The position numbers and the translations under genes were made by a program. Below are positions 8,054 to 17,080 of a stretch of DNA of 40,611 nt, piece by piece. The notes under the pieces are model-generated. The model was not told the DNA's origin, did not search any database, and worked only from the letters and a program-made list of their open reading frames with translations. Position 1 is the first letter of the stretch, and every line of letters begins with the position of its first letter. Origin of the DNA: Clostridia bacterium. GTDB lineage: Bacteria; Bacillota; Clostridia; Christensenellales; Aristaeellaceae. The stretch is from positions 1 to 40,611 of the forward strand of contig JAFQKQ010000089.1 in assembly GCA_017396845.1 (NCBI GenBank). The letters run 5' to 3'.

Positions 8054-8950
8054 ATGGACATCAATTTTCTGGTATGGCTTCAAAACCTAAGAACTCCATT
8101 CTTCGACACCTTCTTCTCTTTGATCACGGAAATGGGCGATGAAGTCGCAATCATCGCGCTCGCCTGCGCAATTTACTGGTGCATTGATAAGCGCTGGGGC
8201 GACAGAATGCTCTTTACACTCTTTTCCGGCATTATGGTAAACCAATTCCTCAAAATCACATGCTGCGTACAGCGCCCATGGGTGAGAAGCGAACGGGTGA
8301 TACCGCTTAACGGCGCTACCGAGAGCGCCACGGGGTATTCGTTCCCAAGCGGACACACCGCAAACGCTGTTTCCTGCTACGGCGGATTCGCCGCCGAAAA
8401 GCGCGTAAAAAAATGGGCGTGGGCGCCTTGGGTTCTCGTGCTGCTCATCGGCTTTTCCAGACTGTATTTAGGCGTTCATACGCCGCAGGACGTGCTCGTA
8501 TCCCTCGCCATCGGCATTGTGCTCGTGATTACCGTAAAGAAGCTTTCCGCCGTACTTGAAAAGAATCCGAGGCTCGATATTCTTTACGCGCTGACCGGCT
8601 TTGTGCTTTCCATAGCGCTTGCGCTGTACGCCACGTTTAAGCCCTATCCCGCGGGCGACGGAATGAAGTATACCAACGACGCTTTAAAGCTTGCCGGCGC
8701 GGCGGCGGGACTTTTCTTAGGCTGGATCGCCGAAAGAAGGCTGATCGGCTTTGAAATCCCGAAGGCGCTCTGGAAAAAGGCTGTGCGCCTGATTGGCGGT
8801 CTTGGACTGGTGCTTATCATTATGAAGGGACTTAAAGCACCTCTGAATTCATTCTTAGGCGAGTCGCTCGGAAACTTTGTCCGCTACGCGCTGGTAGGAA
8901 TCAGCGCAACGGCGCTTTGGCCGCTTGCATTCAAGAAGCTCCGCTTCTGA
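8054..8950 (+). CDS. PAP2-family membrane phosphatase
   Basis: A 298-residue integral membrane protein with all three phosphatidic-acid-phosphatase type 2 motifs: KITCCVQRPW (K-x6-RP), YSFPSGHTA (PSGH) and SRLYLGVHTPQD (SRx5HxxxD). The catalytic histidines are present. The N-terminal part (LVWLQNLRTPFFDTFFSLIT) is typical of bacterial PAP2 enzymes, and the C-terminal half adds about four further helices. It likely dephosphorylates undecaprenyl pyrophosphate or another lipid phosphate on the outer face of the membrane. GGGGAGG lies before the ATG. Together with the upstream HAD gene it appears to be in one transcript. Confidence 0.8.
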   Translation: MDINFLVWLQNLRTPFFDTFFSLITEMGDEVAIIALACAIYWCIDKRWGDRMLFTLFSGIMVNQFLKITCCVQRPWVRSERVIPLNGATESATGYSFPSGHTANAVSCYGGFAAEKRVKKWAWAPWVLVLLIGFSRLYLGVHTPQDVLVSLAIGIVLVITVKKLSAVLEKNPRLDILYALTGFVLSIALALYATFKPYPAGDGMKYTNDALKLAGAAAGLFLGWIAERRLIGFEIPKALWKKAVRLIGGLGLVLIIMKGLKAPLNSFLGESLGNFVRYALVGISATALWPLAFKKLRF

Positions 8951-8999
8951 TACATAAAAAGAAATCCTTGATCGGCATAAAAGTATCGGAGGTTTAATC

Positions 9000-11159
9000 A
9001 TGTCCATCACCTATTCTGACGGAATTATCCATATTCAGGGAAAAAGCACCAGCCTATGCCTGATGGTGCATCCCGAGTTCGGCCTTTTAAATCTCTATTG
9101 GGGCGCACGCCTTCCGGACGGAAACGTAGCCTATGTCCTTGACGGCATTACAGACGGCGCATCCTTCGATTTGAAATCCTCCCGCATGCCTTATGACCTC
9201 CCTTTGCGGGGCAGCGGCTATTATCAAACGCCTGCTCTCTGCGCCGTCAACAATATGGGAAACGACCTTGTAAAGCTTTCCTATGTAAGCCATGAAATTT
9301 ATCGCGGCAAAAAGCATATCCCGGGACTTCCACAGGTGTATACGGAAGAAGGCGACGGCGCTCAGTCCGCAGAAATTCTGCTTACGGACGCGCTCACCGG
9401 CCTCACTGCATGCGTAACGTATACCCTGATCCCGGAAACGGATGTAATCACCCGCAGCATGAAAGTGATAAACGCGGGAAACAGCCCGGTAACGCTTACG
9501 CACATGATGTCCGCAAGCATCCCCCTGTACGGCTCGGATTACGATGTAATCAACTTAAGCGGCGCATGGGCAAGAGAAAGGCATATTAACCGGACGCCCC
9601 TTGCGCACTACGGCGTTCGAATCGAAAGCCAGCGCGGCGCGTCCGGTCACGAACAAAACCCGTTTATCGCACTTTCGGAAAAAACGGCGACCGAGCACAC
9701 CGGAAGCGTATGGGCAATGGCGCTGGTGTATTCCGGTTCGTTCCTTGCCGCATGCGACGTAAACAACTTTCATACCGCCCGTCTGTCAATCGGCTTGAAT
9801 CCCGAAACCTGCTCATGGAAGCTTATGCCGAGCGAAGAATTCCAGACCCCGGAAGCAGTGCTCGTGTATTCGGGCGGCGGTTTTAACGGCATGTCTCAGA
9901 AATTCCATTCCACCATTCGCCGCCGCATTGTCCGCGGCTATTGGCGCGATGAGGTTCGCCCGATTCTGATCAACAACTGGGAAGCCACCTATTTCAACTT
10001 TAATGAAGAGAAGATTGAAAAAATCGCTCGGAAAGCGGCGAATCTCGGCATTGAACTGTTCGTACTGGATGACGGATGGTTTGGACGCAGGAACACGGAC
10101 AATTGCTCCCTCGGCGACTGGGTGGTGAATACGGACAAGCTGCCCGGCGGCATCAGGGGAATTGCGGAAAAGATCAACGGCATGGGCATGAAATTCGGCC
10201 TCTGGTTCGAGCCGGAAATGGTTTCGCCCGACAGCGATCTCTACCGCGCCCATCCCGACTGGTGCCTGCACGCGGAAGGACGCAGCCGCACCGAAGCCAG
10301 GCAGCAGCTGATTCTGAATCTTTCCAGACGCGAAGTGCAGGACTACATCATATCCGCCGTTTCCGCTGTGCTAAGGGATGCGCCCATCGACTATGTAAAA
10401 TGGGACATGAACCGGAACATGACGGAGTATTTCTCCTACGGGCGCGAAGCCGACCGACAGATGGAGACGCAGCACAGGTATATGCTCGGCCTCTACCGCG
10501 TGATGGACGAAATCACCTCCGCTTTCCCGAAGGTGCTGTTTGAAGGCTGCTCGGGCGGCGGCGGAAGATTCGATATGGGCATGCTGTATTATATGCCTCA
10601 ATTCTGGACGAGCGACGACACGGATCCGGTCGAGCGCTTGAAAATACAGTACGGCACAAGCTTCGTATACCCTGCCAGCGCCATGGGTGCGCACGTCAGC
10701 GCCAGCCCCAACCACCAGACGTTCAGAAATACATCCGTAAAAATGCGCGCGGACGTCGCGCTGGGCGGCAACTTCGGCTTTGAGCTCGATTTGAATACGC
10801 TGACGGATGAAGAAACCGCCTCCGTAAAGGAATCCATTGAGTTTGTCAAAAAGGTGAGAAAAACGCTTCAAACCGGCACATTCATCCGGCTGGAAAGCCC
10901 GTTTGAAGGCAACTACGCCGCATGGGAATTCGTATCGGAGGATCAAAGCACCGTAATTCTGGCCGCCTACAGAAGACTCACCGCGCCGAACCCCTGCATG
11001 AAGAAAATCTTCCTGAAATCCCTCGATGAAAACTCACAATACATAAACGAGCAAACCGGCAAAACCTACTCCGGCGCCGCCCTCATGCACGCAGGCATCC
11101 TCTTCCCCGACACAAGACGCGATTATCAGAGCATGATCCAATCGTTCAGAAAAGCCTAA
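9000..11159 (+). CDS. GH36 alpha-galactosidase
   Basis: A 719-residue cytoplasmic enzyme of glycoside hydrolase family 36, releasing terminal alpha-galactose from raffinose-type sugars. It has the N-terminal beta-sandwich, then the barrel with WEATYFNFNEEKI, LDDGWFGRRNTD and FGLWFEPEMVSPDSDLY. YVKWDMNRN carries the nucleophile (Asp469), and the acid/base Asp lies in WTSDDTDPVERL (539-540). The C-terminal beta domain is complete. Length is normal (about 720-740), and there is no signal peptide. CGGAGG lies 8 bases before the ATG. No sugar transporter gene adjoins it. It is probably cotranscribed with the HAD and PAP2 genes; a terminator follows. Confidence 0.92.
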   Translation: MSITYSDGIIHIQGKSTSLCLMVHPEFGLLNLYWGARLPDGNVAYVLDGITDGASFDLKSSRMPYDLPLRGSGYYQTPALCAVNNMGNDLVKLSYVSHEIYRGKKHIPGLPQVYTEEGDGAQSAEILLTDALTGLTACVTYTLIPETDVITRSMKVINAGNSPVTLTHMMSASIPLYGSDYDVINLSGAWARERHINRTPLAHYGVRIESQRGASGHEQNPFIALSEKTATEHTGSVWAMALVYSGSFLAACDVNNFHTARLSIGLNPETCSWKLMPSEEFQTPEAVLVYSGGGFNGMSQKFHSTIRRRIVRGYWRDEVRPILINNWEATYFNFNEEKIEKIARKAANLGIELFVLDDGWFGRRNTDNCSLGDWVVNTDKLPGGIRGIAEKINGMGMKFGLWFEPEMVSPDSDLYRAHPDWCLHAEGRSRTEARQQLILNLSRREVQDYIISAVSAVLRDAPIDYVKWDMNRNMTEYFSYGREADRQMETQHRYMLGLYRVMDEITSAFPKVLFEGCSGGGGRFDMGMLYYMPQFWTSDDTDPVERLKIQYGTSFVYPASAMGAHVSASPNHQTFRNTSVKMRADVALGGNFGFELDLNTLTDEETASVKESIEFVKKVRKTLQTGTFIRLESPFEGNYAAWEFVSEDQSTVILAAYRRLTAPNPCMKKIFLKSLDENSQYINEQTGKTYSGAALMHAGILFPDTRRDYQSMIQSFRKA

Positions 11160-11161
11160 TC

Positions 11162-11216
11162 AAAAAAGCACAGCTGCAGAATTCCGAATTCGGCAACTGT
11201 GCTTTTCTCTTTTTTA
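11162..11216. terminator. Bidirectional terminator between the alpha-galactosidase and rsmA
   Basis: AAAAGCACAG (from 11164) pairs with CTGTGCTTTT (11197-11206), the arms being extended by an imperfect inner stem; a T-rich run follows on the plus strand and A tracts serve the minus strand. The two genes converge here. Confidence 0.75.
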
Positions 11217-12077
11217 TTCCTGTACCAGATTTTCAAATATACCGACCAATTCCTCAATCTCCAGCGCTTCTCCGCGGATTCTCGCGTCAAAGCCTGCGCC
11301 TTCTATTGCCGAAACGGCTTTTTCTCTCGGAATCGCCATATCGCTTGAAAGATTGTTGGCGAGGGTTTTTCTGCGCATTCTGAATGCCGCTTGGATGAAG
11401 CGAAGAAAACGGGTTTCGTTTTCTCCTTCAAGCGGGCGCTGCTTTCTCATATTCAGCCGGATGAGGGCGCTGTCTACGTGCGGGGGCGGGGTGAACAGCG
11501 TTCTTGGGGCTTCCATAAGAAATTCGGCCTCGGAGAAATATTTGAGCGTTGCGCTCAGAGCGCTCCAGTTTTTGTCGCCGGGGCTGCTCATTACGCGCTC
11601 GGCAGCTTCCTTCTGAACCATCACGGTGATGCTTTCGGGCTTTCTTTGAAGCGTAACCGCGCGCATCAGAAAATCGGCGGTAATATAGTAAGGAAGATTG
11701 GCTACGATTTTATAGGGCGCATCCGTACCGAAATACTCGCCTGCAAGCAGCGTAATATCCGCCTTCATTGCGTCCTGAAAGACGATTTTTACATTTCTAT
11801 CCCCAATCACGTCCCGAAGCACATTTTCAAGCGCTCTGTCAAGCTCAATTGCCAGCACCTTTGCGCCTCTGTCCGCCATCATCGCCGTCATCATACCGGA
11901 GCCCGGACCGATTTCAAGGATGTTATCCCCCTCACAAACGCCCGCGAGGGACACGATATCGCCTATAACATCCTCGTCCAAAATGAAATTCTGCCCGATT
12001 GAATGCGTGAAATGAAATCCGTTCGCTTCCAGCGCAACGCGCGCCCGAAGCCCCAATGAAAGCCCGTTTTCTGTCAT
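11214..12077 (-). CDS. rsmA: 16S rRNA (adenine(1518/1519)-N6)-dimethyltransferase RsmA/KsgA
   Basis: A 287-residue SAM-dependent enzyme that dimethylates two adjacent adenines near the 3' end of 16S rRNA, a late step of 30S maturation. FTHSIGQNFI, LEIGPGSGMMT (SAM loop) and VANLPYYIT (the NLPY catalytic motif) are all intact, and the C-terminal small domain with FRMRRKTLANNL is present. I start it at Met9 of the longest frame, as GGGAGG (12088-12083 on the minus strand) lies 5 bases before that ATG. Its neighbour upstream is valS, 93 bases away; the gap shows no clear promoter. Confidence 0.95.
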   Translation of the reverse strand: MTENGLSLGLRARVALEANGFHFTHSIGQNFILDEDVIGDIVSLAGVCEGDNILEIGPGSGMMTAMMADRGAKVLAIELDRALENVLRDVIGDRNVKIVFQDAMKADITLLAGEYFGTDAPYKIVANLPYYITADFLMRAVTLQRKPESITVMVQKEAAERVMSSPGDKNWSALSATLKYFSEAEFLMEAPRTLFTPPPHVDSALIRLNMRKQRPLEGENETRFLRFIQAAFRMRRKTLANNLSSDMAIPREKAVSAIEGAGFDARIRGEALEIEELVGIFENLVQE

Positions 12078-12170
12078 TCCTGCCTCCCGAAATATGCGCA
12101 TCTCTCCCGATGCGCATCATAGACGCAGGGCTGCCGTAAATCTATCCGGCAGCCCCATGATTTTTGCGAA

Positions 12171-14900
12171 TTACTTAAGCTCTTTAAGCTCCTCAATGCG
12201 CGCTCTGATCGAGTCCGCAAGCTGGCGGCTCTTCTCGAGCTTGCCCTTTTCCGTCTCAATCAGGCTCGCGGGCGCCTTTGCAAGGAAGCCCTCGTTGGCC
12301 AGCTTGCCTTCGCCGCGGCGGATTTCGTTTTCAGCGTTCTGGAGATCCTTATTCAGTCTCGCAATTTCCTTATCCACATCCACCAGTTCGCCCAGCGGGA
12401 TAAAGAGACTCGCGCCGTTGGTTACGGCGGAGGCGGACTTCTCGGGGTTCGGATCCTCTGCCTTCAGGAATTCCACACCGCTTGCCGCAGCCAGGCGGAA
12501 GAAATAGCCTTCGGACTTCTTGAATGCTTCCGTAAGCTCGCTTGCAGGCTTCAGAATGAGGGTGGCCTTCTTAGAAACGCTCACCTTCATCTCGGCGCGA
12601 AGGTTGCGCGCGGCGCGGATGACCTCCATAATAGCGTCCATCTGCTTGGCTTCCTCGTCAAAGTCGTATTCGCTCTTGGCTTCGGGCCACTGGGAAGTAA
12701 TCAGCATGCCTTCGCTTCCGGGGAGATACGAATACAGTTCTTCGGTGATGAACGGCATATAGGGATGCAGAAGCTTAAGTATGCCGGTCAATACGTAATT
12801 CAGCGTCTCCTGCGCAGCGTTCTTGGCGCTTTCATCTTCGCCGTTGAGTTCGTGCTTCGCCATTTCGATGTACCAGTCGCAGAAATACGACCAGATAAAG
12901 TCGTACAGATTGGCGGCTGCCATGCCCAGATCGTAGGATTCAAGATGCTGGGTGATTTCGCGCACGATATCATTGAAGCGCTTGAGAATCCACTTATCCG
13001 AAAGCGCAAGCTTGTCGGCGGACGGCACGCCCTTGGGCGTAAAGCCCTGCATGTTCATCAGCGCAAAGCGGCTGGCGTTCCAGATCTTGTTGGCGAAATT
13101 TCTGTAGGTCTCAATCTTCCCGTGAGACATGCGCACGTCGCTTCCGGGCGCAACGCCGATAACGAGCGAGAATCTCAATGCGTCCGCGCCGTACTCGTCG
13201 ATCACTTCCAGAGGATCGATGCCGTTTCCGGAGGACTTGCTCATCTTCTTGCCCTGCGCGTCGCGTACAAGGCCGTGCATGAGCGCAACCTCAAACGGGC
13301 AGGTACCCATCTGCTCAAGGCCGGAGAATACCATTCTCGCAAGCCAGAAGAATATGATGTCATAGCCGCAGGAGAGCACGCTGTTGGGATAGAAGTATGC
13401 GAGGTCTTCTGTCTTTTCCGGCCAGCCGAGGGTAGAGAACGGCCAGAGCGCAGAGGAGAACCAGGTGTCAAGCACGTCTTCATCCTGATATACGGGTTTT
13501 CCGCAGTCCGGGCAAACAGTGATATCCTCGCGCGTTACATGCACCTTTCCGCAGTCCTCGCAGTAGAACGCGGGAATTCTGTGTCCCCACCAGAGCTGAC
13601 GGCTGATGCACCAGTCGCGGGTGTTCTCCATCCAGTTTAAGTAAATCTTTTCAAAACGGTCGGGGATAAAGCGAAGCTCGCCGTTTTTGACAACTTCCAC
13701 CGCAGGCTTGGCAAGCGGAGCCATCTTTACGAACCACTGCTTCGAAACCATGGGCTCGATGGTCTGATGGCAGCGATAGCAGGTGCCTACTTCGTGCGTC
13801 AGCGGCTCCACCTTCTTGAGGCGTCCGATTTCGGTAAGATCGGCTACGATCGCCTTTCTGGCCTCCATCGTGGTCATGCCTGCGTATTTTCCGCAGTCAA
13901 GAACCACGGGCTCGTCGGCAGTCGCGCGTCCGCTTGCGATGAGCTCGGCGTTTTCCTTCGCTTCCTCAGCGCCGGTCATATGTCCGTCATAGGTGAACAC
14001 GCGAACCATGGGCAGGTCGTGGCGCTTTCCTACTTCGTAGTCGTTCGGATCGTGGGCGGGCGTGATCTTAACGACGCCGGTACCCTTGGTCATGTCGGCG
14101 TGCTCGTCCAGAACAATCGGGATTTCCTTATCGATCAGGGGCAAAACCACATGGCAGCCGTGCAGATGCTTATATCTTTCATCCTCGGGATTGATCGCAA
14201 CCGCGGTATCGCCCAGCATGGTTTCGGGGCGGGTGGTAGCGATCTCCAGCATTTCGCCGGTCTCCTTTACCGGGTACAAAAGGTGCCAGAAATTACCGTT
14301 TTGCTCCTCATACTCAACCTCCGCATCGGAAATCGAGGTCTTGCAGCAGGGGCACCAGTGGATCATGCGCCAGCCCTGATAGATCAGATTCTTTTCATAC
14401 AGGTTTACAAACGTCTCGCGGACGGCTTTGGAAAGACCTTCGTCCATCGTAAAGCGCTCGCGCGACCAATCGCAGGAAACGCCGAGCTTGCGAAGCTGAG
14501 ATACGATTCTTCCGCCGTATACCTTTTTCCAGTCCCATACGCGTTCCAAAAACTTTTCGCGTCCCAGATCCTTCTTGGTAAGCCCCTCCGCCTTGAGCGC
14601 GTCTACCACCTTTACCTCGGTTGCGATGGCGGCATGATCCGTGCCGGGTACCCACAGCGTCGGGTCGCCCTTCATGCGATGATAGCGGATCAGAACGTCC
14701 TGCGGCATTTCGTCGAGGGCGTGGCCTACGTGAAGCTGTCCGGTAATATTGGGCGGCGGCATTACGATCGTGAAGGGCTTTTTGCCCTCAACCATCTTGG
14801 GCTTGAACGCGCCGCTTTCTTCCCACATTTTATATATGCGCTCTTCCATTTCCTTGGGCGCATACACTTTTGCCATTTCAAACGTATTCATGTTTTCCAT
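12171..14900 (-). CDS. valS: Valyl-tRNA synthetase
   Basis: A 909-residue class I synthetase joining valine to tRNA-Val. PPPNITGQLHVGH (residues 48-60) is the HIGH motif, KKMSKSSGNG the KMSKS loop; the editing (CP1) domain includes LEIATTRPETMLGDTA, and paired Cys motifs (CPCC, CYRC, CEDC, CPDC) suggest zinc-binding knuckles. The anticodon-binding domain and the C-terminal coiled coil (VDVDKEIARLNKDLQNAE) are complete. GGTGGAG lies 9 bases before the ATG at 14900; the more upstream GTG would place the ribosome site inside the gene. It is controlled by the valine T-box at 15152-15380, with a small membrane protein gene between. Confidence 0.97.
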   Translation of the reverse strand: MENMNTFEMAKVYAPKEMEERIYKMWEESGAFKPKMVEGKKPFTIVMPPPNITGQLHVGHALDEMPQDVLIRYHRMKGDPTLWVPGTDHAAIATEVKVVDALKAEGLTKKDLGREKFLERVWDWKKVYGGRIVSQLRKLGVSCDWSRERFTMDEGLSKAVRETFVNLYEKNLIYQGWRMIHWCPCCKTSISDAEVEYEEQNGNFWHLLYPVKETGEMLEIATTRPETMLGDTAVAINPEDERYKHLHGCHVVLPLIDKEIPIVLDEHADMTKGTGVVKITPAHDPNDYEVGKRHDLPMVRVFTYDGHMTGAEEAKENAELIASGRATADEPVVLDCGKYAGMTTMEARKAIVADLTEIGRLKKVEPLTHEVGTCYRCHQTIEPMVSKQWFVKMAPLAKPAVEVVKNGELRFIPDRFEKIYLNWMENTRDWCISRQLWWGHRIPAFYCEDCGKVHVTREDITVCPDCGKPVYQDEDVLDTWFSSALWPFSTLGWPEKTEDLAYFYPNSVLSCGYDIIFFWLARMVFSGLEQMGTCPFEVALMHGLVRDAQGKKMSKSSGNGIDPLEVIDEYGADALRFSLVIGVAPGSDVRMSHGKIETYRNFANKIWNASRFALMNMQGFTPKGVPSADKLALSDKWILKRFNDIVREITQHLESYDLGMAAANLYDFIWSYFCDWYIEMAKHELNGEDESAKNAAQETLNYVLTGILKLLHPYMPFITEELYSYLPGSEGMLITSQWPEAKSEYDFDEEAKQMDAIMEVIRAARNLRAEMKVSVSKKATLILKPASELTEAFKKSEGYFFRLAAASGVEFLKAEDPNPEKSASAVTNGASLFIPLGELVDVDKEIARLNKDLQNAENEIRRGEGKLANEGFLAKAPASLIETEKGKLEKSRQLADSIRARIEELKELK

Positions 14901-14918
14901 TTTCTCTATCTCCACCTT

Positions 14919-15122
14919 TTAATATTTTCCAAATGCAATAATGATGATCAGTCCAAGAAGCACAAGCCCCATACCGGCAAACTTCATGACGACGATTCTC
15001 TTCGGCGTTTTTTTGCCGGGCGCAAGCGAAACGATCGCGCCTGAAAACAACAAAATCACGCCTATGACGCCCGCGGCGCCGAGGCCCGTCCACCCTGAAA
15101 AGATATCCTTCAGCCACTCCAC
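14919..15122 (-). CDS. Small two-helix membrane protein between T-box and valS
   Basis: A 67-residue protein with two hydrophobic segments (about GAAGVIGVILLFSGAIVSLA and MGLVLLGLIIIIAFG) joined by a basic loop (PGKKTPKRIVVMK). I do not recognise the family. AAAGGAGGTG precedes it; the GTG at 15122 has 9-base spacing, whereas the TTG two codons upstream would be only 3 bases away. It lies 18 bases before valS and immediately after the T-box terminator, so it shares the tRNA-Val-responsive leader and is expressed with valS. The product may be unrelated to charging; the arrangement could be accidental or a lineage-specific operon. Confidence 0.65.
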   Translation of the reverse strand: MEWLKDIFSGWTGLGAAGVIGVILLFSGAIVSLAPGKKTPKRIVVMKFAGMGLVLLGLIIIIAFGKY

Positions 15123-15151
15123 CGCCAAGCACCTCCTTTAACCAAAAACAA

Positions 15152-15380
15152 GAGCAAGCCGCCGCATTGGGCGGATTGCTCCGCGGTACCACCAAAATTT
15201 ATATCTTTAAGGCTGTAACGGGCCCGCCCGCGCGAAACTACTTGTATTTTCATCCGCGGCCTCGGAAGCGACCTTCCGCTTTCAGTAAATCCCGGGCAGC
15301 CTTTCAGCCGGCGAACCGCCCTCTCTTAGGGGTCTGAAAGCGTACTCCTCTTCGTCAGTGGCATATCGTTTCAAACTTAC
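15152..15380 (-). promoter_or_regulatory. T-box riboswitch, valine type (GTC specifier)
   Basis: On the minus strand the leader has Stem I with AGTA on one side and a GTC triplet (15272-15270) in the opposite strand of the specifier loop; CGCTTTCAG/CTGAAAGCG forms the arm above it. GTC is a valine codon, fitting valS downstream. The invariant T-box TGGTACCGCGG is at 15191-15181, and the terminator hairpin GAGCAA/TTGCTC (15181-15152) is followed by T-rich sequence. Uncharged tRNA-Val should bind and favour the antiterminator. Confidence 0.9.
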
Positions 15381-15386
15381 ACGTAC

Positions 15387-15416
15387 ATTATACCTCATTC
15401 GATTGTTAAGCGTCAA
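15387..15416 (-). promoter_or_regulatory. Promoter of the T-box/valS transcript
   Basis: Minus strand TTGACG (15416-15411), 18 bases, TATAAT (15392-15387). The TGA stop codon of pgsA (15415-15413) lies within the -35 box. Confidence 0.75.
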
Positions 15417-16000
15417 TTGGTTTTGAGCGAACGCAATTTTTTAACGCTGTCCAGAATATAGAATACCAGCGCCGCAAGCGACACGCACACGGCGATAATC
15501 AGCATGACCTCGCCGATGTCCGAAGCCAGCTCCGCGCTGTGCCACGGAAACACCAGCACGATTCCCACGACAAACAGGCACGTGGCGGCTTTTCCCCAGA
15601 TATTCGAATGCACAACCACGCCGCGCTTGAGCATATACATAGAGCCCGCGAGCATGATCGCTTCCTTTATCAGCATTATAATCAGGAGTATCCAATTGAG
15701 CGGTTTCCATCTGTTCGGCGCGAGCAGCCCGTCGCTTGCCAGACAAAACAGTATTGAAAGCACCATCAGCTTGTCAGCCAACGGATCACAAAGCTTGCCG
15801 AACGACGTGATCTGATTCAATCTGCGCGCCAGATACCCATCCAGCATATCGGTAAAGCTTGCAAGCGCGAATACGAGCATTGAAACATAGCGTTTTTCCG
15901 GCAGCTGATAGTAGGCAATCAGGAACACAGGAATCAAAAGCATGCGCACAATCGTCAGGAAGTTGGGCAGATTCACCCAGCTGGTCGTATCGTTTTCCAT
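15413..16000 (-). CDS. pgsA: CDP-diacylglycerol-glycerol-3-phosphate 3-phosphatidyltransferase
   Basis: A 195-residue membrane enzyme making phosphatidylglycerol phosphate, the committed step to phosphatidylglycerol. The CDP-alcohol phosphotransferase signature, DGxxAR-x8-GxxxDxxxD, is complete in DMLDGYLARRLNQ followed by ITSFGKLCDPLADK. The N-terminus NLPNFLTIVRMLLIPVF is typical of PgsA; six helices in total. I use the ATG at 16000, since TTTGGAGGAG precedes it by 6-7 bases; the longer frame places this site inside the coding sequence. It has its own promoter at 16031-16059. Confidence 0.93.
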   Translation of the reverse strand: MENDTTSWVNLPNFLTIVRMLLIPVFLIAYYQLPEKRYVSMLVFALASFTDMLDGYLARRLNQITSFGKLCDPLADKLMVLSILFCLASDGLLAPNRWKPLNWILLIIMLIKEAIMLAGSMYMLKRGVVVHSNIWGKAATCLFVVGIVLVFPWHSAELASDIGEVMLIIAVCVSLAALVFYILDSVKKLRSLKTN

Positions 16001-16030
16001 GCATTCTCCTCCAAATTTCATCAACGAGGT

Positions 16031-16059
16031 ATTCTATCACAAATCCAGCGCATCCGCAA
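16031..16059 (-). promoter_or_regulatory. Promoter of pgsA
   Basis: Minus strand TTGCGG (16059-16054), 17 bases, TAGAAT (16036-16031), about 30 bases before the pgsA start. Confidence 0.6.
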
Positions 16060-16120
16060 CTTATGCAATGCGCCTTTTTCGATATATTTCGCGAAAAAAA
16101 CGGCATAATTTCGTCATGAT

Positions 16121-16420
16121 CTAAAATTGATTTCTGGGATCCGTGCTTCTGCGTTTTTTGCCCGTATCGTCCAGAAACTCAATTTCAAGGCGGTCAAACT
16201 CCACTTCCTCTATGAAATGCTCTTTCAGAAATGCAGTCCTTCGGAAGGAGGCGTATTCTCTTTCATGCTTCGGAAGCCATATCGGGCGCGGTATGTCAAA
16301 CTGCTTGCACATTTCCGTAAGCGCCTCGCCCTCTTCGCCCCAGCTGCACGGATATGTATCCTGTCTTTCAATTCTATGATCCTTGATCACGCGCGCCCAG
16401 AGTCTTGCCAATTGATTCAC
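16121..16420 (-). CDS. Small hypothetical protein, conserved-looking
   Basis: A 99-residue soluble protein with no recognised domain. The N-terminus (MNQLARLWARVIKDHRIERQ) is basic and helical; the middle contains IPRPIWLPKHEREY, the C-terminus VEFDRLEIEFLDD followed by a basic tail ending DPRNQF. The start is GTG; the ribosome site (GGGAT) is weak, but a consensus -10 with a good -35 box lies upstream (16445-16473). It is likely a real gene, because the reading frame has its own promoter and does not overlap neighbours. I cannot assign a function. Confidence 0.6.
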   Translation of the reverse strand: MNQLARLWARVIKDHRIERQDTYPCSWGEEGEALTEMCKQFDIPRPIWLPKHEREYASFRRTAFLKEHFIEEVEFDRLEIEFLDDTGKKRRSTDPRNQF

Positions 16421-16444
16421 ATCCCATTTGTATATTCGGCGGTA

Positions 16445-16473
16445 ATTATATCACGTTTGCCCGTTACTTGCAA
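16445..16473 (-). promoter_or_regulatory. Promoter of the 99-residue gene
   Basis: Minus strand TTGCAA (16473-16468), 17 bases, TATAAT (16450-16445). It overlaps the 3' end of the M23 peptidase gene, so transcription of the small gene does not depend only on readthrough. Confidence 0.65.
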
Positions 16474-17080
16474 ACGGCGGCAGCGCTTTTTTACCGTTAA
16501 TCTCGTAGAAAAAATGCAGATGGCTTTCCATATCGCTTTCGCACACAGCGCTTACACCCATTTTCCCGATAATCTCCCCCGCCTTCACGGTTTTGCCGGG
16601 TGCAATCGAAACTTCCGACAGCGATGCATATCCGCTTCTGCATCCGTTTTCATGAAGAATCGTCACCGTAAGTCCGTATCTTTCATCCGTCTCTATGCTT
16701 TCTATTCTCCCCTTTGCGCATGCGCGTACAAAGCCGTCGCCAAGCGCAAAATCCACGCCCGCGTGCGTTTCATACAGGGAATACGCGCCGTTCCACACCG
16801 GCGCATCGGATGAGAAGCCTTTTACGATTACGCCGTCCGAGGGCAGTTCAATGTATTCCGCTTCAGGATGCGCATTATCGGAAATATCGTTTTCGAGTAC
16901 TATGCCGACCTCCGCCCTTTCGCTTATTACGGGCTCTCTTTCCGTAAGCGCCTGCCTTATGAGTACGGCGGAAACGGCAGCGCAGACGAGGAGCAAGGCG
17001 ACACTTACGGGCACCTTAAGCTTTTTCGCCTTCCCAAGCGCATTTATGAATTTTTCTCTGTTTGCTTTATAATGAAACAT
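16451..17080 (-). CDS. M23 (LytM-type) metallopeptidase, membrane-anchored
   Basis: A 209-residue protein with one membrane helix (residues about 22-41) and an outside M23 domain. The zinc ligands are intact: His106/Asp110 in HAGVD and His187-x-His189 in SHLHFFYE. These enzymes cut peptidoglycan peptides. The architecture (short cytoplasmic N-terminus, one helix, LytM domain) and the sequence around YETHAGVDFALGDG resemble SpoIIQ of endospore formers, which in clostridia often keeps its catalytic zinc site; that identity is possible but not proven, as no SpoIIIA genes are adjacent. GGGAGG lies 7 bases before the ATG. Confidence 0.8.
   Translation of the reverse strand: MFHYKANREKFINALGKAKKLKVPVSVALLLVCAAVSAVLIRQALTEREPVISERAEVGIVLENDISDNAHPEAEYIELPSDGVIVKGFSSDAPVWNGAYSLYETHAGVDFALGDGFVRACAKGRIESIETDERYGLTVTILHENGCRSGYASLSEVSIAPGKTVKAGEIIGKMGVSAVCESDMESHLHFFYEINGKKALPPFASNGQT

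Noticed and set aside
13767-15044. 425-residue open frame on the plus strand opposite valS
   Set aside because: It is the reverse shadow of a certain valS gene and crosses into its T-box region; no promoter or ribosome site.
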